Below are positions 1-8,076 of a stretch of DNA of 64,000 nt, piece after piece. The position numbers and the translations under genes are program-made. The notes beneath the pieces are model-generated. The model had not been told where the DNA came from and ran no database searches. It saw only the letters and a program-made list of their open reading frames with translations. Position 1 is the first letter of the stretch. Each line of letters begins with the position of its first letter. Origin of the DNA: Streptomyces sp. TG1A-8 (GTDB taxonomy: Bacteria; Actinomycetota; Actinomycetes; Streptomycetales; Streptomycetaceae); the NCBI RefSeq assembly GCF_030499535.1, contig NZ_JASTLB010000001.1:5022001-5086000 (forward strand), read 5' to 3'.

Positions 1-762
1 GGCCTCCCCGCCGCGGAGCACGGGACGGCCGCCCCGGCCCGGCAGCACGAGCCGTCCACCCTCCGGCGGCGGGAGCCGGCCGGCCCGGCCGGTCACCGTG
101 TCTCCACCCCCGGCTGGAGTGCCGCTCCCGATCTCGGGGCGCCCGCCACCTTCGTCCTCCTCCGGCACGGCGAAACCCCCCTCACCCCCCAGAAGCGCTT
201 CTCCGGCAGCGGTGGCGGCGACCCCTCCCTGTCCGACACCGGCCGCGAGCAGGCCCGGCGCGTCGCCGCCGCCCTCGCCCGGCGCGGCACCGTCCAGGCG
301 ATCGTCGCCTCCCCGCTCGCCCGGACCCGCGAGACCGCCGGCATCGTCGCCGCCCGCCTCGGCCTGGACGTCGAGGTGGAGGAGGGGCTGCGCGAGACGG
401 ACTTCGGCGCCTGGGAGGGCCTCACCTTCGGGGAGGCGCGCGAGCGCCACCCGGACGACCTGGACGCCTGGCTCGCCGACCCGGAGGCCCGCCCCACCGG
501 TGGTGGCGAGAGCTTCGCGCAGACCGCCGTCCGGATCGAGGCCACCCGCAGGAAGCTGGTCGCGGCCCACGCCGGCCGCACCGTCCTGCTCGTCACGCAC
601 GTCACGCCGATCAAGACCTTCGTCCGCCTCGCCCTCGGCGCCCCGCCCGCCTCCCTGTTCCGCATGGAACTGTCCGCCGCCTCGCTCTCGGCGGTGGCGT
701 ACTACGCGGACGGCAACGCGAGCGTGCGGCTGTTCAACGACACGTCCCACCTGCGTTCCTGA
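1..762 (+). CDS. Bifunctional RNase H / histidine phosphatase, C-terminal part (5' end outside window)
   Basis: This is the 3' part of a gene that is open in frame from the first base of the window. About 50 low-complexity, linker-like residues lead into a histidine-phosphatase domain. That domain has the phosphohistidine motif LLRHGET, the SPLARTRETA segment, an acidic ETDFGAWEG motif and a late VTHVTPIK motif that supplies the second catalytic histidine. In actinobacteria this domain is usually fused behind a type I RNase H domain (RNase HI/CobC proteins). That N-terminal domain would lie upstream of the window, so the bifunctional name is an inference. The phosphatase half is clear. The last 29 bases overlap the convergent eda gene. 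Start codon not visible. Confidence 0.85.
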   Translation, partial: GLPAAEHGTAAPARQHEPSTLRRREPAGPAGHRVSTPGWSAAPDLGAPATFVLLRHGETPLTPQKRFSGSGGGDPSLSDTGREQARRVAAALARRGTVQAIVASPLARTRETAGIVAARLGLDVEVEEGLRETDFGAWEGLTFGEARERHPDDLDAWLADPEARPTGGGESFAQTAVRIEATRRKLVAAHAGRTVLLVTHVTPIKTFVRLALGAPPASLFRMELSAASLSAVAYYADGNASVRLFNDTSHLRS

Positions 763-1483
763 GTCCGGCGGCGGCCCGCGCCAGCTCCTCGACGCGGGCC
801 CAGTCCCCGGCGGCCACCGCCTCCGCCGGGACCATCCAGCTCCCGCCCACGCAGCCGACGTTGGGCAGGGCCAGGTACTCCGGCGCGTCGGCCGGGCCGA
901 TGCCGCCCGTCGGGCAGAAGCGCGCCTGGGGCAGCGGGCCGGCCAGGGACTCCAGGAACGCGGTGCCGCCCGCCGCCCGCGCCGGGAAGAACTTCATCTC
1001 CCGCACCCCGCGCTCCAGCAGCGCCATCACCTCCGAGGCCGTGGAGACCCCCGGCAGGAACGGCACCCCGGACGCCCGCATGGCGGCCAGCAGCGGGTCG
1101 GTCCAGCCGGGACTGACCAGGAACCGCGCCCCGGCCGCCACGCACTCGCCGGCCTGCCCGGGGGTGAGGACCGTGCCCGCCCCGACCACCGCCTCCGGCA
1201 CCTCGGCGGCGATCGCGCGGATCGCGTCCGGGGCGGCCGGCGTCCGCAGGGTCACCTCGATCGCGGGCAGCCCGCCGGCCACCAGCGCCCGCGCCAGCGG
1301 TACGGCGTCGGCGACGTCCGGCACGACCAGCACGGGCACGACGGGCGCGAGGCCCAGCACGGAGGCGACGGCGGCGGGAGGGGCGGCCGAGGACGGGGAG
1401 CCGGCCGGGGGGACGGGCGGGGGGCCGGAGTCGGCCGGGGAGGCGGGCGGCGGCGGGGTCATGCCCTCATCGTGCCGACCCAC
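734..1483 (-). CDS. eda: KDPG/KHG aldolase (2-dehydro-3-deoxy-phosphogluconate aldolase)
   Basis: This cytosolic class I aldolase splits 2-keto-3-deoxy-6-phosphogluconate (and/or 4-hydroxy-2-oxoglutarate) into pyruvate plus an aldehyde. It shows the family motifs in order: AIEVTLRT with the catalytic glutamate, VVGAGTVL, FLVSPGW, LPGVST, the Schiff-base lysine in EMKFFPA, and FCPTGGIGP at the phosphate site. The length of about 249 aa exceeds the roughly 210 aa core because of a Pro/Ala-rich N-terminus. The GTG start at 1483 is preceded by GGAG at a good distance. An ATG seven codons later (1462) is the alternative. A perfect dyad (1503-1519) lies just upstream and may be its operator. No Entner-Doudoroff neighbour is visible, so the exact pathway is open. 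Confidence 0.9.
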   Translation of the reverse strand: MGRHDEGMTPPPPASPADSGPPPVPPAGSPSSAAPPAAVASVLGLAPVVPVLVVPDVADAVPLARALVAGGLPAIEVTLRTPAAPDAIRAIAAEVPEAVVGAGTVLTPGQAGECVAAGARFLVSPGWTDPLLAAMRASGVPFLPGVSTASEVMALLERGVREMKFFPARAAGGTAFLESLAGPLPQARFCPTGGIGPADAPEYLALPNVGCVGGSWMVPAEAVAAGDWARVEELARAAAGLRNAGGTCR

Positions 1484-1502
1484 CGCACTCTCCGCAAAGA
1501 TC

Positions 1503-1519
1503 GTTGCACATGCTGCAAC
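1503..1519. promoter_or_regulatory. Perfect dyad upstream of eda, candidate operator
   Basis: GTTGCA (1503-1508) and TGCAAC (1514-1519) form a perfect 6-bp inverted repeat with a 5-base spacer. It sits 20 bases upstream of the eda start, between eda and yaaA. The shape fits a dimeric repressor. No cognate regulator is encoded nearby, so the partner is unknown. Confidence 0.5.
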
Positions 1520-1534
1520 AACCGCCGGGCGGTC

Positions 1535-2320
1535 TCAGTGGACCTCCTCCACCAGCACGTCCAGCGACCACGGCCTCCCCGCCCGGCCCGGAGCCTCCGC
1601 CTCCACCGCGTACCCGAGGTCCCGCAGCGCCTCCACCAGCCCGGTCGGGTCCTCCGGCACGGTCCCGGCCGTCAGCAGGGAGCGCACGATCCGGCCCTTC
1701 GTCGCCTTGTTGAAGTGGCTGACGACCTTCCGCGTCGGCGCGTGCAGCACCCGCACCGTCGCCGTCCGCCCGGCGACCTCGCCCGTCGGCTTCCAGGCCG
1801 CCGCGTAGGCCGAGGAGCGCAGGTCCAGGACCAGGCCGTCACCGGCCGCCTCGGGCAGCACCCGTGCCATCGGGGCCCGCCAGTGCCCGGCCAGCGCGCC
1901 GAGCCCGGGCAGCCGCACGCCCATCGAGCAGCGGTAGGAGGGGATCCGGTCGGTCACCCGCACCGCGCCCCACAGCCCGGAGAAGACCAGCAGCGAGCGC
2001 GCTGCGCGCCCCTTCGCGGCGGCGTCCAGCGAGGCCAGGCCGAGGGCGTCGTAGAGGACACCGGTGTAGATCTCGCCGGCCGGGCGGGCGCCGGCGGTGC
2101 GCAGCCCGGCGTTCTTCGCGACCTCACCGCGCAGCCCCCCGCTCAGACCGAGCACCTCGCGGGCCTTCTCCTCGTCACCGGAGCACAGCTCGACCAGTTC
2201 CCCGAGCACGGCCTCCCGCGCGCCGGTCAGCCCCGGCAGGGACAGCGACCCCAGTTCCAGCGGCGCCCCCTCGCCCGGGTTCGCCTTGCCCTCGGAGGGC
2301 GGCAGCAGGACCAGCAACAC
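1535..2320 (-). CDS. yaaA: YaaA family peroxide-stress protein (DUF328)
   Basis: This 261-aa cytosolic protein matches the UPF0246/YaaA family along its length. It has the N-terminal LLPPSEGKA motif, a central IYTGVLYDAL segment, FSGLWGAVR followed by DRIPSYRCSMG, and VVSHFNKATKGR near the C-terminus. In E. coli YaaA lowers free intracellular iron during hydrogen peroxide stress and has a DNA-binding fold. The same role here is inferred from family only. The GTG start at 2320 has GAGGAG directly upstream with a rather short spacer. It lies 51 bases upstream of eda on the same strand, and the dyad in that gap suggests eda has its own control. Confidence 0.88.
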   Translation of the reverse strand: MLLVLLPPSEGKANPGEGAPLELGSLSLPGLTGAREAVLGELVELCSGDEEKAREVLGLSGGLRGEVAKNAGLRTAGARPAGEIYTGVLYDALGLASLDAAAKGRAARSLLVFSGLWGAVRVTDRIPSYRCSMGVRLPGLGALAGHWRAPMARVLPEAAGDGLVLDLRSSAYAAAWKPTGEVAGRTATVRVLHAPTRKVVSHFNKATKGRIVRSLLTAGTVPEDPTGLVEALRDLGYAVEAEAPGRAGRPWSLDVLVEEVH

Positions 2321-2418
2321 GTACTCCTCACGTAGACCTCCGCGTCAGGGTACGGCGTGCCGCCCGCGGTCCCGCCCGCGGTCCGCACCGCCCCCGGGGG
2401 CCCGGTACCATGGCCGAC

Positions 2419-2834
2419 ACGGCAGACGAGCCGGGCGGACGGCCGCGTGGAACCCCTTTCCGGGGGCTCCCCGAGGAACGTCCGGGCTCCACAGGGCAGG
2501 GTGGTGGCCAACGGCCACCCGGGGTGACCCGCGGGACAGTGCCACAGAGAACAGACCGCCGGGGGCCTCGGCCCCCGGTAAGGGTGAAACGGTGGTGTAA
2601 GAGACCACCAGTGCCCAGGGTGACCTGGGCAGCTAGGTAAACCCCACCCGGAGCAAGGTCAAGAGGGGACACCCCGGTGTCCCTGCGCGGACGTTCGAGG
2701 GCTGCCCGCCCGAGTCCGCGGGTAGACCGCACGAGGCCGGTGGCAACACCGGTCCTAGATGGATGGCCGTCGCCCCGGCGTCCGCGAGGACACCGGGGAA
2801 CAGAACCCGGCGTACAGCCCGACTCGTCTGTCGT
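2419..2834 (+). ncRNA. rnpB: RNase P RNA (bacterial type A)
   Basis: This is the catalytic RNA of RNase P, which trims tRNA 5' leaders. Diagnostic elements appear in order: the 5' core GAGGAACGTCCGGGCTCC at about 2471, the AGGGTGAAACGGTGGTGTAAG region at about 2580-2600, AGACCGCACGAGG near 2725, and the 3' core ACAGAACCCGGCGTACAG at about 2799-2817. The ends were set from helix P1: GGCAGACGAG (2421-2430) pairs with CTCGTCTGTC (2823-2832) with one G-U pair, and the flanking AC/GT extends it. A TACCAT (2406-2411) could be the -10 box. The 3' end overlaps, on the opposite strand, the tail of a MazG-like gene. Exact ends are good to within a few bases. Confidence 0.95.
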
Positions 2835-3201
2835 CCGACATGCCGTGGGCCGGGGGCCCGTTCGCGTCCTCCGGTCCCATCGGGCGCTGCGACACCCGTG
2901 TCAGGTGGTGCGTGAAGACCTCCCGCGCCTGCGGCGTCAGCGTCCGCAGGGCCACCAGCGCCGTGATCGCCACGTCGCACAGTTCCGCCCGGACGTCCTC
3001 CCAGGTGTGGGTGACGCCCTTGCGGGGGTTCTGGCCGGTCGCGCCGATGACCGCCTCGGCTACCTCGCCGACCTCCTCCGACAACTTCAGGACGCGCAGC
3101 AGGAGGCCTTCCGGGCCGGGGTGCGCGCGGGCGGCCTCCAGGCGGGCCCAGAGGTCGTCGATGGCCGGCCACAGGGCGGCGGCAGCGTGTTCGTCGGTCA
3201 T
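2755..3201 (-). CDS. MazG-like nucleotide pyrophosphohydrolase family protein
   Basis: This small (148 aa) all-alpha NTP-PPase-like protein has the metal-binding signature in two parts: LSEEVGEVAEA, then a conserved HTWEDVRAELCDVAITAL segment with E and D four residues apart. Such proteins hydrolyse nucleoside triphosphates to monophosphate and pyrophosphate; the substrate here is unknown. The ATG at 3201 (MTDEH) was preferred over a GTG six codons upstream, which has no better ribosome site. The family-like part ends near residue 120. The last 27 or so residues, from SDDRRVG on, are read antisense through the 3' end of rnpB and look like a non-conserved read-through tail that finds its stop only inside the RNA gene. 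Confidence 0.78.
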   Translation of the reverse strand: MTDEHAAAALWPAIDDLWARLEAARAHPGPEGLLLRVLKLSEEVGEVAEAVIGATGQNPRKGVTHTWEDVRAELCDVAITALVALRTLTPQAREVFTHHLTRVSQRPMGPEDANGPPAHGMSDDRRVGLYAGFCSPVSSRTPGRRPSI

Positions 3202-3239
3202 GGGCCCGCAGCCTGCCACGCCGGCGGGGGCGACGGCCG

Positions 3240-3785
3240 CTACTCCTCGGACAACGCCCCCTGCTCCCCCTCGCCCCGCTGCCGCAGCCGCCTGCTCCGG
3301 ACGCCCACCACGAAGGCCGCCACCGCCGCCGTCACGCCGAGGGCCGCCGGGACCATCCAGCCGCGGTCGAGGACGTGACCTGCGGCGTGGTCGAGGGAGA
3401 GCCGGCCGGGTCCGGTCACCGCGAGGCCGGCCGCCGTCAGGCCCAGGCTCGCCGGGTGCTCGTAGCCGCCCTCCTGGGCGAAGAAGCCGTTGGGCAGGTG
3501 GACCGCCGCGGCCCCCGCCATCGCGCCGGCCGCCGCCGCGCCCGCCGCCGGCGTCGCCAGGCCCAGCGCGAGCAGCGTGCCGCCGCCCATCTCCGCGAGG
3601 CCCGCCGCCGCCGCGCTCGCCCTGCCCGGCGCGTAGCCGACGGACTCCATGAACTGGCCGGTCCCCTCCAGTCCGTGCCCGCCGAACCAGCCGAACAGCT
3701 TCTGCGCGCCGTGCGCGGCCAGTACGCCGCCCGTCCCCAGCCGGAGCAGCAGCAGGCCCAGATCACGTCGGTCGTAACAGGTCAC
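3240..3785 (-). CDS. DoxX family membrane protein
   Basis: This integral membrane protein of about 181 aa begins at the first helix (LGLLLLRLGTGGVLAAHGAQ) and carries the DoxX-family motif HGAQKLFGWFGGHGL. Three further hydrophobic segments and a basic C-terminal tail (RSRRLRQR) follow. A GTG at 3785 is preceded by GGGAG with a 5-base spacer. It gives the usual short N-terminus, so it was chosen over the longer in-frame start at 3851. DoxX-like proteins have been linked to quinone or thiol redox chemistry in membranes, but the function of this subgroup is not settled. It is followed, 20 bases further on, by the MazG-like gene on the same strand and could be cotranscribed with it. Confidence 0.8.
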   Translation of the reverse strand: MTCYDRRDLGLLLLRLGTGGVLAAHGAQKLFGWFGGHGLEGTGQFMESVGYAPGRASAAAAGLAEMGGGTLLALGLATPAAGAAAAGAMAGAAAVHLPNGFFAQEGGYEHPASLGLTAAGLAVTGPGRLSLDHAAGHVLDRGWMVPAALGVTAAVAAFVVGVRSRRLRQRGEGEQGALSEE

Positions 3786-4069
3786 GGTGACTCCCGGTCG
3801 GCAGGTAAGCGGTCCTCTTCCGCGCAACCACCGTCGCACCCCCCGCACCACCGGGCCCGCCCCGCGTGCCGTTCGGGTGGCGGGGCCGACCCCTTCGCGT
3901 CCGCCGCCCCACCGCCCGCCCCGCCACCGCCCGTCACGGCGTCCCCTGCCCGGTGCGCGGGGCCCGGAAGGGGCCGACGGGGACTCAGTTCCTCCTCGGG
4001 CGGCGCATTCCAGCCGGTCGGGGGGCCGCCGTCGGGAAACCCCGGTGGGATGCGGTGTACCGTCCCCGG

Positions 4070-5317
4070 GTGCGTGAATGTTCCCGGCTCAGCCGGCGTG
4101 CCGTCCTCGGGCTGACGGCCGCCGCCCTTCCCCTGTCCACGGCCGCTCCCGCCGCCGCGACCACCGCCTCCCTCATCGGGGGTGAACGGCTGACCCGGGA
4201 CGGGATCCAGGTGCGCGGTGCCACCGGACTGCCCCGGAAGCTCACCGCCCGGGCGTGGCTCGTCGCCGACTGCGCGAGTGGGGAGGTGCTCGCCTCGTGC
4301 AACGCGCACCGCCGCCTCGCGCCCGCGTCCACCCTCAAGATGCTGTTCGCGGACACGGTGCTGAAGAAGTTCGACCGCACCGAGCGCCACCGGGTCACCG
4401 ACGCCGAGCTCGCCGACGTCCCGGCCGGCTCCAGTCTCGTCGGCATCAAGCCCGGCATCACCTACACCGTGGAGCAGCTGTGGCAGGGCGTGTTCCTGCG
4501 CTCCGGCAACGACGCTGTGCACGTGCTCGCGCACATGAACGGCGGAATCGCCGAGACGGTCGCCGAGATGCAGGCCAGGGCCACCGACCTGCGGGCCCTG
4601 GACACCCGGGTGGTCAGCCCCGACGGCTTCGACCACCCCGGCCAGCTCTCCTCGGCGTACGACCTCACGCTGTTCGCCCGCCACGGACTGAAGGACGCCG
4701 ACTTCCGCGGTTACTGCGGCACGAGGACCGCCGACTTCCCGGCGGGCGGCGGCAGGACCTTCCAGATCCAGAACACCGACCGCCTGCTGACCGGGGCGTG
4801 GGGCCTCGGCACGTACCAGGGCCTGATCGGCGTGAAGAACGGCTACACCAGCCACGCCGGCAACACCTTCACCGGCGCGGCCACCCGGGGCGGCCGGACC
4901 CTGCTGGTGACGGTGATGCACCCGGAAGCCGGCGGCAACGCCGTCTACGAGCAGACCGCCGCACTGCTCGACTGGGGCTTCGGCCACGGGCGTTCGGCGC
5001 GGGCGGTGGGCACGCTGGTCGAACCGCTCGGCGGGGGCGGTGCGGCGGCCGCGAGTCCGGTGGCCGCCGGCAAGGCGGCCCGGGCCGCGGCCGGCGCTCC
5101 CGGCGCGGCGGCCGCCCGTCCGTCGTCCTGGCGGCTGCTGGGCGGCGCCGCCGGGGCGGTGGCCCTGCTGGGCGCGGGGACGTGGGCGCTGCGGCGGCGC
5201 GGGCCCGCGGCGACGGGGACGACCGGGACGACCGGGACGACGGGGAACGCGGGCGGTCCGGCGACCGGAACGGGCGGCGCGGGCGGCGCGGACACCGGTG
5301 GCGGGCGGCGGAGTTGA
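4070..5317 (+). CDS. D-alanyl-D-alanine carboxypeptidase (peptidase S11), exported and membrane-anchored
   Basis: This penicillin-binding-protein-type DD-carboxypeptidase trims peptidoglycan pentapeptides outside the membrane. After GTG 4070 comes a twin-arginine-like signal (SRRAVLGLTAAALPL). The catalytic motifs follow: STLK (Ser87, Lys90), SGN (residues 145-147) and VKNG (residues 256-258), where KNG replaces the common KTG. A C-terminal hydrophobic helix, an RRR stop-transfer and a Gly/Thr-rich tail encoded by short 9-base repeats (about 5215-5240) suggest anchoring in the membrane. The start is supported by TACCGT (4058-4063) exactly six bases before the GTG, the layout of a leaderless mRNA. 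A longer in-frame extension to 3866 lacks signal-like sequence. Confidence 0.88.
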   Translation: MRECSRLSRRAVLGLTAAALPLSTAAPAAATTASLIGGERLTRDGIQVRGATGLPRKLTARAWLVADCASGEVLASCNAHRRLAPASTLKMLFADTVLKKFDRTERHRVTDAELADVPAGSSLVGIKPGITYTVEQLWQGVFLRSGNDAVHVLAHMNGGIAETVAEMQARATDLRALDTRVVSPDGFDHPGQLSSAYDLTLFARHGLKDADFRGYCGTRTADFPAGGGRTFQIQNTDRLLTGAWGLGTYQGLIGVKNGYTSHAGNTFTGAATRGGRTLLVTVMHPEAGGNAVYEQTAALLDWGFGHGRSARAVGTLVEPLGGGGAAAASPVAAGKAARAAAGAPGAAAARPSSWRLLGGAAGAVALLGAGTWALRRRGPAATGTTGTTGTTGNAGGPATGTGGAGGADTGGGRRS

Positions 5318-5683
5318 GGTCCCGGGCACAGCGCCCGGACGTCCGCGGCAGCCGTTCCACCCGCCGGTGCACACCTCGCGGTGCCCCGCGGGCCCGCCCC
5401 CACCGCGCTCCGGTGGAAGGGCCGCCGGCCCCCTCGATGTGGTCGCGGAATCCCCCTGCCCATATGTGAAGCTCTCGTGGAGAGGATGCGAACGCGGGGG
5501 CCCGGCCGCCCGCAGGGGCGCGGGCGTCCCCGCTCCGCCCGTGCCCGTGGGGCGGTTGGGGCCCGGCCCCGGCCGGTGCCGGAACCGGCCCGCTCGCCAC
5601 CGCGGTCCCCGGCCGCCCGCCGGTCACGGCCGGGCGGCGCGGACGGACGCCCCGCCCCGCGGGGCCGGGTGCCCGCCGTGCGG
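5318..5683. other. Gap of about 366 bases without a supported gene
   Basis: There is no convincing coding frame on either strand here. The region separates the carboxypeptidase end from the end of the oxidoreductase, which faces it. It includes a hairpin candidate, GGCCGGT (5571-5577) with ACCGGCC (5584-5590), that could terminate the oxidoreductase mRNA on the minus strand. A locally less GC-rich patch around 5455-5490 includes a CATATG hexamer and a GGAGAGG-ATG sequence, but the reading frame that follows lacks coding bias. Confidence 0.5.
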
Positions 5684-6718
5684 TCACGCCGTGGCGCCGG
5701 CCGTCTCCCCGGGATACCGCACCCCGGCCTGCTCCCGTATCGCGTCCAGCGTGCGCATCACCGCGAGGCTGCCGTCCAGCGGCACCAGCGGCGACTGCTT
5801 CTCGCCCGCCCGCAGCGCCCGCATGACCTCCAGCGCCTCGTGCCGGAAGGTGGCGCGCGGGCCGTCGGCGGGGTCGGCGGCGAACTCCTCGGGGTCGCGG
5901 CCGTCGCGGTGCAGCACGAACCGGTCGGGGTCGAAGAAGCCGGACGGGACGTCGATGCGGCCCAGCGAACCGGTGACCGAGGCGGTGACCGCCGTACCGC
6001 CCGCGATGGAGCAGTGCAGCGAGGCCAGCGCGCCGCTGTCCCAGGAGAGCAGGGCGCCCGTCTGGAGGTCCACGCCCTCCTCCGAGAGCACCGCCCGCGC
6101 GGTGATCCCGTCCGGCTCGCCCAGCAGCAGCTGCGCGAACGACACCGGGTACACGCCCAGGTCCAGCACCGCCCCGCCGCCGAGCGCGGGGTCCCGCAGC
6201 CGGTGACCCGGGGGGAAGGGGCCCGCCAGCCCGAAGTCCGCCTGCACCGTGCGGACCTCACCGACGGCCCCGTCGTCCACGAGTGCCTTCAGGCGCCGGA
6301 TCAGCGGGTTGCAGTACATCCACATCGCCTCCATCAGGAAGCGGTCGTGCTCCCGCGCCAGCGCCACCAGCTCCCCGGCCTCGCGGGCGTTGAGCGTGAA
6401 CGCCTTCTCGCACAGCACGTTCCGCCCGGCCGCCAGGCACAGCCCGGCCGCGGCCCGGTGCGCCGAGTGCGGCGTGGCGACGTACACGACGTCGACGTCC
6501 GCGTCCCCGGCCAGGCCCTCCCAGTCGCCGTGGGCCCGTGCCACCCCGAACCGTTCGGCGAACGCCTCCGCCGACTCCTTGCGGCGCGAGGCGACCGCCA
6601 CGATCTCCGCGTCCGGCAGGTCCACCAGGTCCGCCGCGAACGCCGCCGCTATCCCGCCCGTCGCCAGGATCCCCCAGCGCACGCTCCGCTCCGCCATCCC
6701 CGCCCCGCTCTCGTTCAT
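5684..6718 (-). CDS. Gfo/Idh/MocA family NAD(P)-dependent oxidoreductase
   Basis: This is a soluble dehydrogenase of about 344 aa. A Rossmann fold opens with VRWGILATGGIAAAFAADL, a Gly-rich nucleotide-binding loop lacking the full GxGxxG. It continues through IVAVASRR and DVDVVYVATPHSAH to the family signature NVLCEKAFTLN, whose EK lysine is the usual catalytic or substrate-binding residue. The C-terminal half is the alpha/beta substrate domain (for example GGGAVLDLGVYPVSFAQLLLG). The substrate, probably a sugar or polyol derivative, cannot be told from sequence. The start could be the ATG at 6718 or the one at 6697. The gene is divergent from the exporter at 6785 with only about 65 bases between them, so the two promoters must overlap. 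Confidence 0.85.
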   Translation of the reverse strand: MNESGAGMAERSVRWGILATGGIAAAFAADLVDLPDAEIVAVASRRKESAEAFAERFGVARAHGDWEGLAGDADVDVVYVATPHSAHRAAAGLCLAAGRNVLCEKAFTLNAREAGELVALAREHDRFLMEAMWMYCNPLIRRLKALVDDGAVGEVRTVQADFGLAGPFPPGHRLRDPALGGGAVLDLGVYPVSFAQLLLGEPDGITARAVLSEEGVDLQTGALLSWDSGALASLHCSIAGGTAVTASVTGSLGRIDVPSGFFDPDRFVLHRDGRDPEEFAADPADGPRATFRHEALEVMRALRAGEKQSPLVPLDGSLAVMRTLDAIREQAGVRYPGETAGATA

Positions 6719-6784
6719 GTGTGCCCCGGCAGTATGTACGAGCTGAGAGCATAGGTGCCGGTCATCAGCGAGAAGGAGGGGCAC

Positions 6785-8076
6785 ATGTCCGAGCACGCGA
6801 CGGCACCGGCACCGAAGGCGGACCGCGCATCCACCGGCGTCCGGCCCCCGGCCGCCGCGCGCGGCACCGGCCTGCTCGTCACCCTCGTCCTGGGCGGCCT
6901 CACCGCCACGCCCCCGCTCGCGATGGACATGTACCTCCCGTCCCTGCCGGAGGTCACCCGCTCCCTGCACGCCCCCGCCGCCACCGTCCAGCTCACCCTG
7001 ACCGCCTGCCTGCTCGGCATGGCCCTCGGGCAGCTGGTCGTGGGCCCCATGAGCGACCGCTGGGGCCGCCGCCGCCCGCTGCTGGGCGGCCTCGCCGTCT
7101 ACGTCGTCGCCACCGCCCTGTGCGCCGTGGCCCCGAACGTCGGGACCCTCGTCGCCCTCCGGCTGGCGCAGGGCCTCGCGGGCGCCGCCGGCATCGTCAT
7201 CGCGCGGGCCGTCGTGCGCGACCTGTACGACGGGGTCGCGATGGCCCGGTTCTTCTCCACCCTCATGCTGATCTCCGGGGTCGCCCCGATCGTGGCCCCG
7301 CTGATCGGCGGGCAGATCCTGCGGGTGACCGACTGGCGGGGCGTGTTCGTGGTCCTCACCGTGGTCGGGGCCGTCCTCGGCGCGGTCGTCTGGTTCCGGC
7401 TGCCCGAGACGCTGCCGCCGGCCGGCCGGCACGAGGGGGAGCGGCCGAGGCCCTGCGGGCGATGCGCGGCCTGCTCGCCGACCTGCCCTTCACCGGCTAC
7501 ATGCTCTCCGGCGGCTTCGCCTTCGCCGCGCTGTTCGCCTACATCTCCGCCTCCCCCTTCGTCGTCCAGGAGATCTACGGCGCCTCCCCGCAGACCTTCA
7601 GCCTGCTGTTCGGCCTCAACTCGGTCGGCCTGGTGATCGCCGGCCAGGTCAACGGCAAGCTGCTGGTGGGCCGGGTCAGCCTGGACAAGGTGCTCGGCGC
7701 CGGGCTCGCGGTGATCGTGCTCGCCGCGACCGCCCTGCTGCTGATGTCCGCCGGCGCCTTCGGCGAGGTCGGGCTCGCACCCGTCGCCGCCGCCCTGTTC
7801 GTGCTGATGTCCGCGATGGGCCTCACCCTGCCCAACGCCCAGTCCCTCGCCCTGCTGCGCACCCGGCACGCCGCCGGCTCCGCCTCCGCGCTGCTCGGCA
7901 CCTCCTCCTTCCTCGTCGGCGCGGTCGCCTCCCCGCTCGTCGGCATCGCCGGTGAGCGCACCGCCGTGCCCATGGCGGTGGTCCAACTGGCGGGGGCGCT
8001 GGTCGCCGCGGCCTGCTTCGTGGGAATGTGCCGTCCCTGGAACGCGACGGCGGGACCGGAAGGAGACGGCAACTGA
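6785..8076 (+). pseudogene. Bcr/CflA-type drug resistance MFS transporter, interrupted by a one-base frameshift
   Basis: Twelve-helix exporter of the DHA1/Bcr-CflA type, a proton-drug antiporter family. The start at 6785 is set by a strong AAGGAGG five bases upstream. The first half has MDMYLPSLPEVTR, the MFS motif GPMSDRWGRRRP and motif C-like LISGVAPIVAPLIGG. After about residue 217 the frame is lost and would stop at 7636. The remaining six helices (from LLADLPFTGYMLSGG to the TGA at 8076) continue in the frame one base back. Adding one G to the run of five G at 7435-7439 restores a seamless protein of about 430 aa (RHEGGAAEALRAM). This is either a sequencing error, a true recent null mutation or, less likely, -1 slippage on the G run. 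Confidence 0.85.

Noticed and set aside
3866..4069. N-terminal extension of the D-Ala-D-Ala carboxypeptidase
   Set aside because: The 68 extra residues are Arg/Pro-rich and would bury the twin-arginine-type signal. The GTG at 4070 with a -10 box six bases before explains the start better.
7430..7445. Programmed -1 frameshift as the main explanation for the split exporter
   Set aside because: The run is short, lacks a downstream structure that I can point to, and exporters of this family are normally one frame. A missing base is simpler, so slippage is kept only as an alternative.
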